Positions 27,269 through 36,778 of a stretch of DNA of 64,000 bases are shown in pieces. How positions within the stretch are numbered: position 1 is the stretch's first letter; every line of letters begins with the position of its first letter. The DNA lies in the NCBI RefSeq assembly GCF_001687365.1, contig NZ_LGLV01000010.1:62001-126000 (forward strand). Direction: 5' to 3'. The translations under genes were made by a program, and so were the position numbers. Under the pieces are notes generated by a model, which was not told the DNA's origin, did not search any database, and saw nothing but the letters and a program-made list of their open reading frames with translations. Source of the stretch: Pararhizobium polonicum. Its GTDB lineage: Bacteria; Pseudomonadota; Alphaproteobacteria; Rhizobiales; Rhizobiaceae.

Positions 27269-27949
27269 CTATTGCAGCATGGTTTCGATATCGCCGAACG
27301 TGCGGGCAAGCACGATCTCGGTGATGGCGATCAGCGTTTCGGCGCGGGTCTTGAGGTCGGGCGCCTCCAGCAAGGCCTGCTTTTCCGCCGGACCATAGGG
27401 CGACATCATCGCCATGGAGTTGACCAGTGTCACATTGCTTGCCCGCTCGACGCTTTCCCAGTCGGCTTCCAGCTTGTTGGCATCCAGATAGGCCTTGAAG
27501 GCGGCCAGCAGCGCTTCGCGGTCCACCTGGGCTTCATCGTCCGGCCCGGTGAGATCGGCGGCGAAGGGGGCGATCCGGAAGGAGCGGTAGCCTTTTATCA
27601 GCGGCATTTCGTCGAACAGGCGGAAGCGGCAGATGCCGGTCAGCGAGACGAGATAGCGGCCGTCCTCCATTTCCGCGAACGAAGTAATCCGGCCGACGCA
27701 GCCGACCTGGCAGAGCGCCTGCACATGCGCCTGGCCCGCCTCCTCGCGGACTTCGCCGAAAGACGGCTGAATCATGCCGATCAGGCGGTTTCCGGCCAGT
27801 GCGTCGTCGAACATCGAGAGATAGCGCGGCTCGAAGATGTTGAGCGGCAGCTGCGAGCCGGGAAGCAGGAGCACGCCCGTCAGCGGGAATACCGGAAGCG
27901 TCTCCGGCAGGTCCTGAGGCCTCAGATAGCGTGCATTTCCAACTTGCAT
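27269..27949 (-). CDS. LON N-terminal substrate-binding domain protein
   Basis: A 226-residue stand-alone Lon N domain (PUA-like) without ATPase or protease parts. Recognisable: [20 protein letters not shown], then [40 protein letters not shown] and [11 protein letters not shown]. The ATG at 27949 ([11 protein letters not shown]) is chosen; an upstream start at 27991 adds unrelated residues. It is conserved in rhizobia beside the thioredoxin-TPR gene and Trm112. Its role is probably in proteostasis, which is an inference. Confidence 0.9.
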   Translation of the reverse strand: MQVGNARYLRPQDLPETLPVFPLTGVLLLPGSQLPLNIFEPRYLSMFDDALAGNRLIGMIQPSFGEVREEAGQAHVQALCQVGCVGRITSFAEMEDGRYLVSLTGICRFRLFDEMPLIKGYRSFRIAPFAADLTGPDDEAQVDREALLAAFKAYLDANKLEADWESVERASNVTLVNSMAMMSPYGPAEKQALLEAPDLKTRAETLIAITEIVLARTFGDIETMLQ

Positions 27950-28086
27950 GGTCCAACATACCCCGTCGCTGTCGGGCGCTCTTCTTGGCAATCGCGGTGG
28001 CGCCGTTGTCGCTTATCGACAAGAAATGGTGCGCTGTCTCAAAATCTCAAGAGCGCGCGTCATAAGGCTGTTGCGAGAACAGGCCG

Positions 28087-29079
28087 TTACGAAAACAGGA
28101 TCGACGACAGCTTGCGCCGCGCCGACAGCGTTGCCGGATCCATCGGTCCCCAGACGTCGAAGAACTGCAGGAGTTCACGCCGTGCGCCGTCGTCCTCGAA
28201 TGTCCGGTCGCGCTTCATGACCTTCAGCAGGTGATCGGCGGCGGTGTCGCGGTCGCCCTCGACATTGCGGATCTTGGCCAGCTTGATGCGGGCGCCGTGA
28301 TCGTCGGGATTGGTGGCCAGCAGCTGTTCCAGCGCATCGGGATCGCCGAGCTTGCGGGCCTCTTCGATCTGGTCGAGCTTTTTCAGCACGGCGATAATGC
28401 CGGCATCCTTTGCCAGTTCCTCGGAGAGATCGGTCAGCACGTCGCGGGCCTGCTGCGGGTCTCCGGCGGCAATCATGCACTGGGCAAGCCCGGCAAGGGC
28501 GGTGGCATTGTCCGGGTCCGCCTGCAGCACGGCGCCGTAGAGGCCGGCCGCGTTCTGCAGGTCGCCCTGGTCGAAGGACGTCTTGGCCTCGGCCAGCGCG
28601 GCGTCGATCTCGGCCTGCTGGTCATCGACCATCGGTCCGGCGATCTTGTCGATGAACTCGCGGATCTGGCTTTCGGGAACCGCGCCCATGAAACCATCCA
28701 CCGGCCGGCCGCCGACAAAGGCGATGACGGCGGGGATCGACTGGATGCCGAGCTGGCCGGCGATCGAGGGGTGATCGTCGATATTCATCTTGACCAGCCT
28801 GACGCGGCCTTGCGCTTCGGTCACGACCTTTTCGATCACCGGGGTCAGCTGCTTGCAGGGACCGCACCAGGGCGCCCAGAAATCGACCAGGACCGGCTGC
28901 TGGCGGGAGGCATCGATCACGTCGCTGGCAAAATTGGCGGTGGTGGTTTCCTTGATCAGACCGGCGGCAGAGCCTGCGGCCGGGGTTGCCGCCGCCGGTG
29001 CCGGCGCGCCGCCATAGCTGGCCGTCGCGGTCATCTGGTTGCCGTAGGAGGCTGCATAGGGATTGTCGTTGCCGCTCAT
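28087..29079 (-). CDS. Thioredoxin-TPR co-chaperone (YbbN/CnoX-like)
   Basis: A 330-residue cytoplasmic protein. A low-complexity Ala/Pro-rich N-terminus (residues 1-40) precedes a thioredoxin domain with an intact active site CGPC at 72-75 (FWAPWCGPCKQL), then C-terminal tetratricopeptide repeats (residues 180-330; for example GLYGAVLQADPDNATALAGL). This is the architecture of CnoX/YbbN, which protects chaperone substrates from oxidation. E. coli CnoX has SxxC; here both cysteines are present, as in alphaproteobacteria, implying redox activity. It is followed by the Lon-N and Trm112 genes. Confidence 0.92.
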   Translation of the reverse strand: MSGNDNPYAASYGNQMTATASYGGAPAPAAATPAAGSAAGLIKETTTANFASDVIDASRQQPVLVDFWAPWCGPCKQLTPVIEKVVTEAQGRVRLVKMNIDDHPSIAGQLGIQSIPAVIAFVGGRPVDGFMGAVPESQIREFIDKIAGPMVDDQQAEIDAALAEAKTSFDQGDLQNAAGLYGAVLQADPDNATALAGLAQCMIAAGDPQQARDVLTDLSEELAKDAGIIAVLKKLDQIEEARKLGDPDALEQLLATNPDDHGARIKLAKIRNVEGDRDTAADHLLKVMKRDRTFEDDGARRELLQFFDVWGPMDPATLSARRKLSSILFS

Positions 29080-29138
29080 CGTGTCTCCTCGCGGACATCC
29101 TCGTCCGTCTGAACTGTGCTTGCGTCAAAGATCGTATG

Positions 29139-29648
29139 TCAGGACGTCACTTTCAAGACAAGCGGTTCGTGTCCCGTCGCCTCGATAAAGCGCAGGAGGT
29201 CCTTCGATGCGATCGATGTCGTCGCATCGTTGGTGAGCGGGTGGCAGTTGACGATTTCGTCCTTCATCAGATCAGCATCGATGATGATCTTCACATTCTG
29301 CCCCGCGTCGTTGATCACGCCGAAGGCGGTGACCGCACCCGGAATGACGCCGAGATACTCCATCAGCTTTTCCGGCCGGCCGAAGGAAACCTTGCTGGCG
29401 CCGCCGATGATCGTGTGCACGGTCTTGAGGTCCACGGTCGCGTGTTCCTCGACGGTCAGAAGGAAATAATTGTCCTTCTTGTCCTTCACGAACAGGTTCT
29501 TGGTGTGCCCGCCGGGGATTTCGTCGCGCAGCGACACCGATTCGGCGACGGTGAAAACCGGCTCGTGCCGCTTTGTCGTGTGGGCAATGCCGAGGCTGTC
29601 GAGAAACCGGAACAAATCATCCTGTGTCTTCGGCTGCATTTCACTCAT
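29139..29648 (-). CDS. Prolyl-tRNA editing protein (ProXp-ala / PrdX family)
   Basis: A YbaK-fold editing domain of 169 residues, likely to deacylate Ala-tRNA(Pro) in trans. Signature sequences: TVAESVSLRDEIPGGHTKNL with the catalytic-site lysine, FVKDKKDNYFLL, VSFGRPEKLMEYLGVIPGAV and the C-terminal VNCHPLTNDATTSI. Alphaproteobacterial ProRS lacks its own editing insertion, which fits a free-standing homologue. It is transcribed alone. Confidence 0.9.
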   Translation of the reverse strand: MSEMQPKTQDDLFRFLDSLGIAHTTKRHEPVFTVAESVSLRDEIPGGHTKNLFVKDKKDNYFLLTVEEHATVDLKTVHTIIGGASKVSFGRPEKLMEYLGVIPGAVTAFGVINDAGQNVKIIIDADLMKDEIVNCHPLTNDATTSIASKDLLRFIEATGHEPLVLKVTS

Positions 29649-29897
29649 GACGGCTTCCTTCTGGCTTGAAAATGGCGGCCTTCCTTACGGCGAAGGGCAG
29701 AAAATCGCAATCTTCCACAGAATGCAGGCTGCAAAACGCCTTGTTTTCAGGGGCTTGCGACATTTCTTCCAATTTTTTTTGGATCGCCCGTCATTTCCCT
29801 GTTGCATTTGAAAATCGTCTGGGCCATATAGCCGTCGTCGCCGCAAACAAGCGGCGGCGCCACGGTCCACCGACTACCCCCGGACCTTGGATGATGA

Positions 29898-29972
29898 GCG
29901 GGTGTAGCTCAGGGGTAGAGCACAACCTTGCCAAGGTTGGGGTCGAGCGTTCGAATCGCTTCACCCGCTCCA
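29898..29972 (+). tRNA. tRNA-Gly (GCC)
   Basis: A complete cloverleaf is readable: acceptor GCGGGTG/CACCCGC, D arm GCTC/GAGC, anticodon stem CAACC/GGTTG with loop TTGCCAA (anticodon GCC), T arm containing GTTCGAATC, and an encoded CCA end at 29970-29972. A terminator follows. The 3' half is not repeated elsewhere in the window. Confidence 0.96.
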
Positions 29973-29991
29973 TTTTTTCTTCAAGACTTTC

Positions 29992-30020
29992 AAAGCCTCG
30001 GTTTTCCGGGGCTTTTGTGT
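29992..30020 (+). terminator. Terminator after tRNA-Gly
   Basis: The stem AAAGCCTCGG/CCGGGGCTTT (one T-G pair) with loop TTTT runs into TTTGTGTTTTTT. Confidence 0.8.
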
Positions 30021-30111
30021 TTTTTGGCGCGGCTGAAATCGCAGTTGCTGATTGTGGCGCAAGGCACGCGGTTACCGCAGGGTAACGCGCTGGCAAACAA
30101 ACCCGCTAAAC

Positions 30112-30131
30112 GTTCGACTTGTATTTCGAAC
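30112..30131. promoter_or_regulatory. Possible operator upstream of the OLD-family gene
   Basis: An inverted repeat GTTCGA-8-TCGAAC lies 37 bases before the gene start, and a GTTACC/GGTAAC hairpin lies just upstream (about 30071-30087). There is no known binding protein, and the repeat could be chance. Confidence 0.3.
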
Positions 30132-30167
30132 TCAGTTAACGCCATGATGGTTGATCTGGAGGGTGGG

Positions 30168-32147
30168 ATGCAGCTGGAACGCGCGCGGATAAAAAACTTT
30201 CGGTCTCTCAAAGATATAGATGTTCAATTTGGCGCACACACCGCCCTGATCGGTGGGAACGGTGCAGGAAAATCCTCGATCCTCAAGGCAGTCGAGAAGT
30301 TCTACTCCAGTTCAAAGGTATGTGAACTCGATGATTTTTTCGGCAGGAATCCGAACGCACCAATAGAGATTGAGCTGACTTTCAAGAGCTTGAATGAGCG
30401 GGAGCTTGAAGCGTTCGACGACCGCGTACGAGACAGCAAACTTGTTGTGACGCGAATTTTTGACGGAACCGCAAATAGTGGTCGTTATCACGGGGTCACG
30501 CTACAAAACTCGGACTTTGTGGCTGTCCGATCTCATGTTACCGCAAATCCCAAGCGTGACGCTTATCGTGCACTACGCGAAACCAATCCAGTTTACGCAG
30601 CCCTACCTGCCGCAAATAGTGCAATAGCGGTCGACCAAGCTCTTCTTGCGTGGGAAGCCGCCCATCCAGAACAGCTCCAGCTATTGCCTGATGATGGGCA
30701 GTTTTTTGGCTTTCAAAATAACAGTCGAGGCAAACTGCAGCAGCATACCAGCTTCGTCTTTATACCTGCCGTTCGAGAGGCGTCGGCAGACGCCGCGGAT
30801 GGCAAGTCAAGTGTTATTGGGAGGTTACTTGAGCTGTTAGTGAGAAGCCAAATCCTCAAACGGCGTGAAATACAAGAATTCAAACAGGAAATGACCGAGC
30901 GCTACCAGCGTCTAGTCGCCCCTGAAAATATGCCCGAACTCGGAGCGTTGGCAGGAACTCTGACAACAGATTTGAGGAATCTTTATCGTGATGCTCAAGT
31001 CTCGCTTGCTTGGCGTGAAGTTGGAGAAATGCCTGTCCCACTACCCATGGCAGACGTCTCCTTGGAGGATGATGGTTTCGGCGGTCCTGTGGATCGTCAA
31101 GGGCACGGTCTCCAGCGAGCATTTATTTTCACATTACTGCAACATCTGGCAAGAACAGCAACCGAAGAAACAAATGCAGAAGATGGTCAGGAAAATCCCA
31201 ACAACGAAAATGCGCCCCTTGCACCTACATTGATCCTCGCGATTGAAGAACCGGAACTTTATCAACATCCGACGAAACAGCGTCACTTTGCAGAGGTGCT
31301 TCGCGACCTAAGCAATGGCACTTTGCCCGGTGCAAGGGGGCATACTCAAGTCCTGTTCGGCTCTCACTCGCCTATGTTCATTTCGATGGGAAAACCAGAG
31401 GAGGTTCGTCTTGTCAGGCGTGTCACACCCCTCGATGGCGGCTTAAAAGAATGTGCGCTTCAATCACTAGACCTTGCAAATGTAGCACGAAAACTGGAGC
31501 GGGGCTGGGGGAAGGAGCCCGGCACATTCAATGTCCAAACGCTGACGCCCCGTCTTCATATACTTGGCACAGAACTCGCGGAAGGCTTTTTTGCTGCCGG
31601 GGTCGTTCTCGTCGAGGGGCGAAGCGATAAAGCTGCACTGACCGCAGCAGCGCGGATGTTGGGTGTGAGCTTTGAGAGCGCCGGAATCGCAATTTTGTCA
31701 GTTGAGGGCAAAGGCAATCTTGATCGCCCCTTAGTCATTTTTCGTGAACTCGGTATTCCTACATTCCCATTGTGGGATTGCGATCAGGACAAAGCGCCTC
31801 GAGATCGAAAGGTGGATATAAATCTTGCCTTACTGAAGCTTGCAGACTTGGATGGTAATCCCGAACTTCCTCCTGAAACGAATCACGTAGGAATGACTTT
31901 TGCCCATTTTGCCGAGACGCTTGAACGGAAAATAAAAGAAGATCTTACACCTCCCGTTCACGAGGCGTGTTTGGCGGTGGTCTGTGAACCCTTCGGCCTT
32001 ACACCGAGCAACGAAACACACAAGGTTCCCGAAGTAATGTTCGGTATTCTGCGTCTGGCTAGGGAACAGGGACACGAATGCGCTATGCTACTGGAGCTAG
32101 TCCGGGCAATCTGGCGCTTTTTCAGGAACGAGGAAATTCAACCTTAG
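30168..32147 (+). CDS. OLD-family ATP-dependent endonuclease (AAA + TOPRIM)
   Basis: A 659-residue protein. The N-terminal ABC/SMC-like ATPase begins MQLERARIKNFRSLKDIDV with Walker A GGNGAGKS at 29-36, a long helical insertion and the ATPase signature LAIEEPELYQHP near 360. The C-terminal TOPRIM nuclease has VLVEGRSDKAAL near 485 and a later PLWDCDQDK. This is the layout of overcoming-lysogenisation-defect nucleases, many of which act in phage defence. No UvrD-like partner (as in Gabija) follows, so it is a stand-alone class 1 type. GGAGG precedes the ATG. Base composition is less GC-rich than its neighbours, and it sits just behind a tRNA, which suggests transfer. Confidence 0.88.
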   Translation: MQLERARIKNFRSLKDIDVQFGAHTALIGGNGAGKSSILKAVEKFYSSSKVCELDDFFGRNPNAPIEIELTFKSLNERELEAFDDRVRDSKLVVTRIFDGTANSGRYHGVTLQNSDFVAVRSHVTANPKRDAYRALRETNPVYAALPAANSAIAVDQALLAWEAAHPEQLQLLPDDGQFFGFQNNSRGKLQQHTSFVFIPAVREASADAADGKSSVIGRLLELLVRSQILKRREIQEFKQEMTERYQRLVAPENMPELGALAGTLTTDLRNLYRDAQVSLAWREVGEMPVPLPMADVSLEDDGFGGPVDRQGHGLQRAFIFTLLQHLARTATEETNAEDGQENPNNENAPLAPTLILAIEEPELYQHPTKQRHFAEVLRDLSNGTLPGARGHTQVLFGSHSPMFISMGKPEEVRLVRRVTPLDGGLKECALQSLDLANVARKLERGWGKEPGTFNVQTLTPRLHILGTELAEGFFAAGVVLVEGRSDKAALTAAARMLGVSFESAGIAILSVEGKGNLDRPLVIFRELGIPTFPLWDCDQDKAPRDRKVDINLALLKLADLDGNPELPPETNHVGMTFAHFAETLERKIKEDLTPPVHEACLAVVCEPFGLTPSNETHKVPEVMFGILRLAREQGHECAMLLELVRAIWRFFRNEEIQP

Positions 32148-32175
32148 GGATGTCGCAAAACAAAGGGTCCCCCCT

Positions 32176-32943
32176 TCACCCCCGCCCCACATACGGCATC
32201 TGTGTCGCCATCACCGTCATTGTCAGCACGTTGGCGCTGAGCGGCAGGCCGGCCATGTAGAGGACGGCGTCGGCGACGAGGTGGGCGGGGATGGTCGGTT
32301 CGCTGGCGGTTTCGCCGTTGGCCTGGAGAACGCCGCCGCTCATCCTTGAGGTCATTTCCGTCGAGGCGTTGCCGATATCGATCTGGCCGCAGGCGATGTC
32401 GAAGGGGCGGCCGTCGAGGGCGGTGGATTTGGTCAGGCCGGCAACGGCGTGTTTGGTCGCCGTATAGGGTGCCGAGAGCGGCCGTGGGGTCGAGGCGGAG
32501 ATCGAGCCGTTGTTGATGATGCGGCCGCCGCGCGGCGTCTGCGCCTTCATCAGCTTCATCGCCTGCTGGGTGCACAGGAACGCGCCGGTGAGATTGGCGG
32601 CGACGATGGCGTTCCATTGCTCGAAGGTAATGTCTTCCATCGGCACCGCGGGCAAGCCCATGCCGGCATTGTTGACCAGCAAGTCGAGACGGCCGAAATC
32701 GTCAGTAATGGCCTGAAACAGGGTGGCGACCGACTGCGGATCGCCGACATCGGCGGCGAATGCCCGTGCCGTGCCGCCGGTCTGCGCGGCAAGCTCCTCT
32801 GCCGCTGTCTGGAGAATATCGGCGCGGCGGCCGGAGATGACGACGGTGTAGCCGTTTTTCAGCAGCGCTTCGGCGATGGCGCGGCCGATGCCGGTGCCGC
32901 CGCCGGTCACCAGTGCGATCCTTGCTGTGTTCGCGTCAGTCAT
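32176..32943 (-). CDS. Short-chain dehydrogenase/reductase
   Basis: A 255-residue NAD(P)-dependent oxidoreductase. It has [12 protein letters not shown] at 14-25 (the cofactor-binding glycine motif), NNAGMG near 92 and the catalytic S-Y-K set with YTATKHAV near 160. The substrate is unknown. The upstream gene on the same strand, a DenD-like sugar-acid dehydrogenase, ends 3 bases before its start, so the two form an operon and a carbohydrate-acid substrate is reasonable. The stop lies close to the end of the OLD gene, and the two are convergent. Confidence 0.9.
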   Translation of the reverse strand: MTDANTARIALVTGGGTGIGRAIAEALLKNGYTVVISGRRADILQTAAEELAAQTGGTARAFAADVGDPQSVATLFQAITDDFGRLDLLVNNAGMGLPAVPMEDITFEQWNAIVAANLTGAFLCTQQAMKLMKAQTPRGGRIINNGSISASTPRPLSAPYTATKHAVAGLTKSTALDGRPFDIACGQIDIGNASTEMTSRMSGGVLQANGETASEPTIPAHLVADAVLYMAGLPLSANVLTMTVMATQMPYVGRG

Positions 32944-32946
32944 GCT

Positions 32947-33930
32947 TCAAATCCTTCCACCCAGTTCATCGTCGATATGTGCCCTGATCAGCTGATCGAA
33001 ACCGCTTTCGGCGCGAAAGCCGAGTGCCGTTGCCCGCTGCGTGTCGAAATCGGCCGGCCAGCTGGCGACGATCCGGGCAATGGCCGGATCGGGCTCGCGC
33101 CGGATGAGGCGGACGGCCTTTTCTCCGGCCAGTCGTCCAAGCGCCTCGATCTCCTCGCCGACGGTGGCCGACAGGCCGGGCATCGACAGGGTGCGGCGGG
33201 GGCCGAGACGGGCAAGGTCGAGCCGCGCCGCATGGATGAAGAAGCCGATGGCGGCGCGTGGGCTGGCAAACCAGTGGCGCACGCTGTCATCGACCGGCAG
33301 GATGGCTTCCTCGCCGTTCAGCGGTTCGCGCAGGATGTTGGAGAAGAAGCCCGAGGCGGCCTTGTTCGGCCTGCCGGGGCGGATGCAGATCGTCGGCAGC
33401 CGCAGGCCGATACCGTCGAACAGGCCGCGGCGCGAATAGTCGGCGAGAAGCAGTTCGCAGATGGCCTTCTGGGTGCCGTAGCTGGTCAGCGGCGCGCTGA
33501 GGAATTCGTCGCCGATCCTGTCGGGGAAGGGCGCTCCGAACACCGCGATCGACGAGGTGAAGACAAGGCGCGGACAATAGGGTTGCCGCAGGCCTTCCGC
33601 GCGGATGGCCTCGAACAGCAGCCGGCTGCCATCGAGATTGACGCGGTAACCCTTGCCGAAATCGGCTTCCGCCTCGCCCGAGACGATCGCCGCCAGGTGA
33701 AAGATCAGGTCCGGGCGCTGGGCGATCAGCGTGCCGGCAGCACCGTCTTCGCCAAGGTCCAGCGCGATGGCCCGGGCAATGCCGGCAAGGCCGGCCGGCA
33801 CCGGCGGCCGGATGACGTCGGCCAGCGTGACGCGGTCGATATCGCAGCCGAACAGGCCGCTATCGGCGGCAATCCGCTCCGCCAGCTTGCGGCCGAGCAT
33901 GCCGGCCGCACCGATCACCAGAACATGCAT
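32947..33930 (-). CDS. D-erythronate dehydrogenase-like epimerase/dehydratase family protein
   Basis: A 327-residue extended SDR. VIGAAGMLGRKLAERI gives the GxxGxxG cofactor site, HLAAIVSGEAEADFGKGYRV and FTSSIAVFGAPFPDRIGDE give the active region with S, and YGTQKAICELLLADY gives the YxxxK pair. The phrase RLPTICIRPGRPNKAASGFF is characteristic of DenD, which oxidises D-erythronate in C4 acid catabolism. Kinase and isomerase partners (DenK/OtnC types) are not in the window. It is coupled to the SDR gene downstream. Confidence 0.85.
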   Translation of the reverse strand: MHVLVIGAAGMLGRKLAERIAADSGLFGCDIDRVTLADVIRPPVPAGLAGIARAIALDLGEDGAAGTLIAQRPDLIFHLAAIVSGEAEADFGKGYRVNLDGSRLLFEAIRAEGLRQPYCPRLVFTSSIAVFGAPFPDRIGDEFLSAPLTSYGTQKAICELLLADYSRRGLFDGIGLRLPTICIRPGRPNKAASGFFSNILREPLNGEEAILPVDDSVRHWFASPRAAIGFFIHAARLDLARLGPRRTLSMPGLSATVGEEIEALGRLAGEKAVRLIRREPDPAIARIVASWPADFDTQRATALGFRAESGFDQLIRAHIDDELGGRI

Positions 33931-34003
33931 GTTCCATCAACCTCCCCATGGAACGGCAGCCTCGGCAAGGCCCCTCCCGAAGGCCTCTCCGGAAGGACTG
34001 GCG

Positions 34004-35026
34004 TCAGCTTTTCGTGAAGACGTAATCGGTTTCCTGGCGAAGGGTTTCGCCCGGCCGCAGGATGGCCTGCGGGAAGCCGGAATGATTGACGGCATCCGGC
34101 CAGATCTGGGTTTCCAGGCAGAAGCCGGCGAAGGGGCCGTAGCGGCGGCCTTCGAGGCCGGGAACCGGGATGTTCATCTTGAAGCCGGTATAGAACTGCA
34201 CGCCGGGCTCGGTGGTGCGGACTTCCAGCGAGACGCCGGAATTGATGCTGCGCACCAGCGCCACCGGCTGCTTTGCGCCGCGCTCGTCCGACAGGCAGAA
34301 ATTATGGTCGTAGCCGATCTTTTCGCCTTCCAGCTGGCGGCGCATCGGCGTCATGGCGCGCAGGTCGAAGGCGGTGCCCTCGACGGGCCGGATTTCACCG
34401 GTCGGCACCTGCAGCGGGTCGGTCGGCAGATAGCTGTTGGCGGCAATCATCACGTCATGGCCAAAGGCATCGGCGGTGCCGTCGAGATTGAAATAGCTGT
34501 GCTGGCAGATGTTGCAGATCGTGGCGCGGTCGGTGCTGCTTTCGTAGAGGACGTTGAGAACGCCGCCGGCGCTGACCGTATAGGTGCAGGTGACGGTGCA
34601 ATTGCCGGGATAGCCGGCGCGGCCGTCGGGATCGACGATCTGCAGCACGACGCGATTTTCCGTCGCCTCGAGGATCGTCCACAGGCGCTTGGCGATGCCG
34701 TCGCTGCCGCCATGCAGATGGGTGACGCCCTTTTCGTTGTTTTCCAGCTGATAGGCCGTGCCGTCGATTTCAAAGCGGCCGCCGCCGATGCGGTTGGCGT
34801 TGCGGCCCGGCGTCGCGCCGAAATAGGGGGAATGCGCCAGGTAATCCGGGAAAGTCTCGAAGCCGAGCACAAGCGGCGCCGCATGGCCATCGAGCCGCAG
34901 GTCCTGGATGACCGCGCCCCAGGTGAGGATATGCGCCGTCAGGCCGCCGCCCCTGATGACGACGCGGTGCACCGGTTCGCCGGATGCCGTATGGCCGAAC
35001 ACTTCAGTCTCTGTCTGCACGGCCAT
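34004..35026 (-). CDS. galM: Aldose 1-epimerase (mutarotase)
   Basis: It interconverts alpha and beta anomers of aldoses such as galactose and glucose. The 340 residues show the GalM fold: YFGATPGRNANRIGGGRFEI with the substrate-binding Arg-Asn, THLHGGSDGIAKRLW with a catalytic-region His, NICQHSYFNLDG with the catalytic His, DHNFCLSD and VQFYTGFKMN. The ATG at 35026 (MAVQTETEVFG) is used. The frame is open further upstream into the metA 3' end, but that part is not GalM-like. It lies 88 bases downstream of metA on the same strand. Confidence 0.93.
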   Translation of the reverse strand: MAVQTETEVFGHTASGEPVHRVVIRGGGLTAHILTWGAVIQDLRLDGHAAPLVLGFETFPDYLAHSPYFGATPGRNANRIGGGRFEIDGTAYQLENNEKGVTHLHGGSDGIAKRLWTILEATENRVVLQIVDPDGRAGYPGNCTVTCTYTVSAGGVLNVLYESSTDRATICNICQHSYFNLDGTADAFGHDVMIAANSYLPTDPLQVPTGEIRPVEGTAFDLRAMTPMRRQLEGEKIGYDHNFCLSDERGAKQPVALVRSINSGVSLEVRTTEPGVQFYTGFKMNIPVPGLEGRRYGPFAGFCLETQIWPDAVNHSGFPQAILRPGETLRQETDYVFTKS

Positions 35027-35114
35027 TCTTCCTCCATTGTTCCCGGCGGCAAACTGCGTCATTTCGCCGGCAGCGGCAACCGGAAAGTCATACAATTCAC
35101 GGCCGATTGGCCGC

Positions 35115-36041
35115 TCATCGCCTGTCCTTGCCGATATCGGCCAGATCATAGGGCGTCGTCTGGTAGATGTCGTTGATCCAGTTGCCGAACAGCAGATGGG
35201 CGTGGCTGCGCCAGCGGTTCTGCGGCGGCAGTTCCGGGTCGTTGTGGGGGAAATGGTTGTGCGGCATCTTGATCGGCACGCCGGCATCGACATCGCGGAA
35301 ATATTCGTCCGACAGCGAGGTCGAATCATATTCGACATGGTTGAAGACATAGAGCCGGTTGCCGGCCTTCTCATGCACGAAGCAGACGCCCATCTCGTCG
35401 GATTCCATCAGGATTTCCAGCCCGGGCTTGTTCTCGATATCGGCGCGGCGCACCTCGGTCCAGCGCGATACCGGAATCTGGAAATCGTCGGAGAAGCCGG
35501 ACAGATAGGGCGACGACGGGTTGAGATTGTGGTGGCGGTAGACGCCGAAGGCCTTTTCCTTCAGCGTGTATTTCGGCACGCCGTGGAAATGGTAGATCGC
35601 CGCCATCGCCCCCCAGCAGATGTTGAGCGTCGAATGGACATTCGTATGCGTCCAGTCGAGAATCTCGCGCATCTCGTTCCAGTAGGTGACGTCCTCGTAG
35701 TCCAGCGTCTCGACCGGGGCGCCGGTGATGATCAGGCCGTCGAAGGTGCGGTGCTTCACCTCCTCGAAGGTCTCGTAGAAGGCGAGCAGATGCTCCTCCG
35801 GCGTGTTCTTCGCCTTGTGGCCGCCCAGCCGGATGAGCGAGAATTCGACCTGCAGCGGCGAGGCGCCGACGAGGCGCGCCATCTGCACCTCGGTCTTGAT
35901 CTTGTTCGGCATGAGATTGAGCAGCCCGATCTGCAGCGGCCGGATGTCCTGCCGGATCGCCGCGGTCTCGGTCATCACCCGCACGCCCTCCTTGACGAGG
36001 GTTTCATAGGCGGGCAGCGTATCGGGAATCTTGATGGGCAT
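35115..36041 (-). CDS. metA: Homoserine O-acetyltransferase (MetA family)
   Basis: The first committed step of methionine synthesis: transfer of an acyl group from acyl-CoA to homoserine. The 308 residues contain [36 protein letters not shown] and nucleophile C142 in NICWGAMAA; later VRRADIE and FNHVEYD carry the His-Glu dyad region. Residue 111 is glutamate. In this family E111 marks acetyl-CoA use and glycine marks succinyl-CoA use (published structure-function work on MetA), so an acetyltransferase is inferred. A SAM-II riboswitch lies in its leader. Confidence 0.94.
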   Translation of the reverse strand: MPIKIPDTLPAYETLVKEGVRVMTETAAIRQDIRPLQIGLLNLMPNKIKTEVQMARLVGASPLQVEFSLIRLGGHKAKNTPEEHLLAFYETFEEVKHRTFDGLIITGAPVETLDYEDVTYWNEMREILDWTHTNVHSTLNICWGAMAAIYHFHGVPKYTLKEKAFGVYRHHNLNPSSPYLSGFSDDFQIPVSRWTEVRRADIENKPGLEILMESDEMGVCFVHEKAGNRLYVFNHVEYDSTSLSDEYFRDVDAGVPIKMPHNHFPHNDPELPPQNRWRSHAHLLFGNWINDIYQTTPYDLADIGKDRR

Positions 36042-36108
36042 GGGCAACACTCGAGGGTCTGATGGCAGCGACACAACGCTAACGGCCCGCTTGCTTGCGC
36101 ATGCACGG

Positions 36109-36164
36109 CCCTTTAGCAACTTATTTAACGTGGCTGCAAGCCGGCCGGCCAAATCACCACGAAC
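36109..36164 (-). promoter_or_regulatory. SAM-II riboswitch (metA motif)
   Basis: The minus strand from about 36164 reads CGTGGTGATTTGG, then CCGGCCGGCTTGCAGCCACG, TTAAATAAGTTGCTAAAG. These match the SAM-II consensus: the P1 halves CGTGG/CCACG, the conserved GATTTG and TTGCAG, and the pseudoknot segment TAAA...GCTAAA. It sits about 70 bases before metA and should shut down metA when S-adenosylmethionine is abundant. Confidence 0.93.
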
Positions 36165-36304
36165 TCTCTCCATAACGCCACCGGCTGCGAAAATCAATGT
36201 CGTTGCGGCGGGGCCCGTTTCGGCCTGCGCATGGGGATGTGCCGTGCGGGCTGAAACTCAAAGGTCGCGGCCGCCGTTCTGTCGGTATCGATGGAGGAAA
36301 CGCG

Positions 36305-36736
36305 ATGCCAGGCCTCGCCTATCAGATCAGCCCGATGGACTTTTGGCAGCGCCGGCTGCTGCAGGCAACCATCGCCGTTCTTGCCCTGCTGCCGGTGTTT
36401 GCGGGCGTCTGCGGTGTCGTCACCGGCGCAGGCTTTCTCGGCGTCAAGGCCGGGCCTGCCGATCTCGACAGCCATCTGCGGTTTCTCTCCGGCCTGTTCC
36501 TTGCCTTCGGCATCGGCTGGTACAGCTGCATTCCGGCGATCGAGACGAAGGCGGAGCGCATCCGGCTCTTGGCGATCCTCACCTTCTGCGGCGGGCTGGC
36601 GCGGCTTTATTCGCTGGCGGTCACCGGCATTCCATCGGCCGGGCACCTGCTGGGGCTCGGCATGGAACTCGTGGTGGTGCCCTGCCTTGTCGTCTGGCAC
36701 GGACGGGTGGCGGCGCTCAGCCGGAGGCGGAGTTGA
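36305..36736 (+). CDS. DUF4345 family membrane protein
   Basis: A 143-residue integral membrane protein with four hydrophobic helices (about 20-45, 63-80, 90-108, 115-133). The pattern LDSHLRFLSGLFLAFGIGWY followed by a helix with ERIRLLAILTFCGGLARLYS is diagnostic of DUF4345. The function of the family is unknown. The start ATG at 36305 has GGAGGAAA upstream. It stands alone between metA (divergent) and a repeat-rich spacer. Confidence 0.88.
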   Translation: MPGLAYQISPMDFWQRRLLQATIAVLALLPVFAGVCGVVTGAGFLGVKAGPADLDSHLRFLSGLFLAFGIGWYSCIPAIETKAERIRLLAILTFCGGLARLYSLAVTGIPSAGHLLGLGMELVVVPCLVVWHGRVAALSRRRS

Positions 36737-36778
36737 AGGGGTGTTCGGCTCCTCGCCCGGCTTCGAGGTCGCGGCCTT

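Noticed and set aside
29898..32150. Integrative element bounded by the tRNA-Gly 3' end
   Set aside because: No second copy of the tRNA 3' sequence and no integrase gene were seen within the window.
34004..35374. Longer galM frame starting inside the metA 3' end
   Set aside because: The extra 116 residues are out-of-frame metA sequence; GalM similarity begins at the ATG at 35026.
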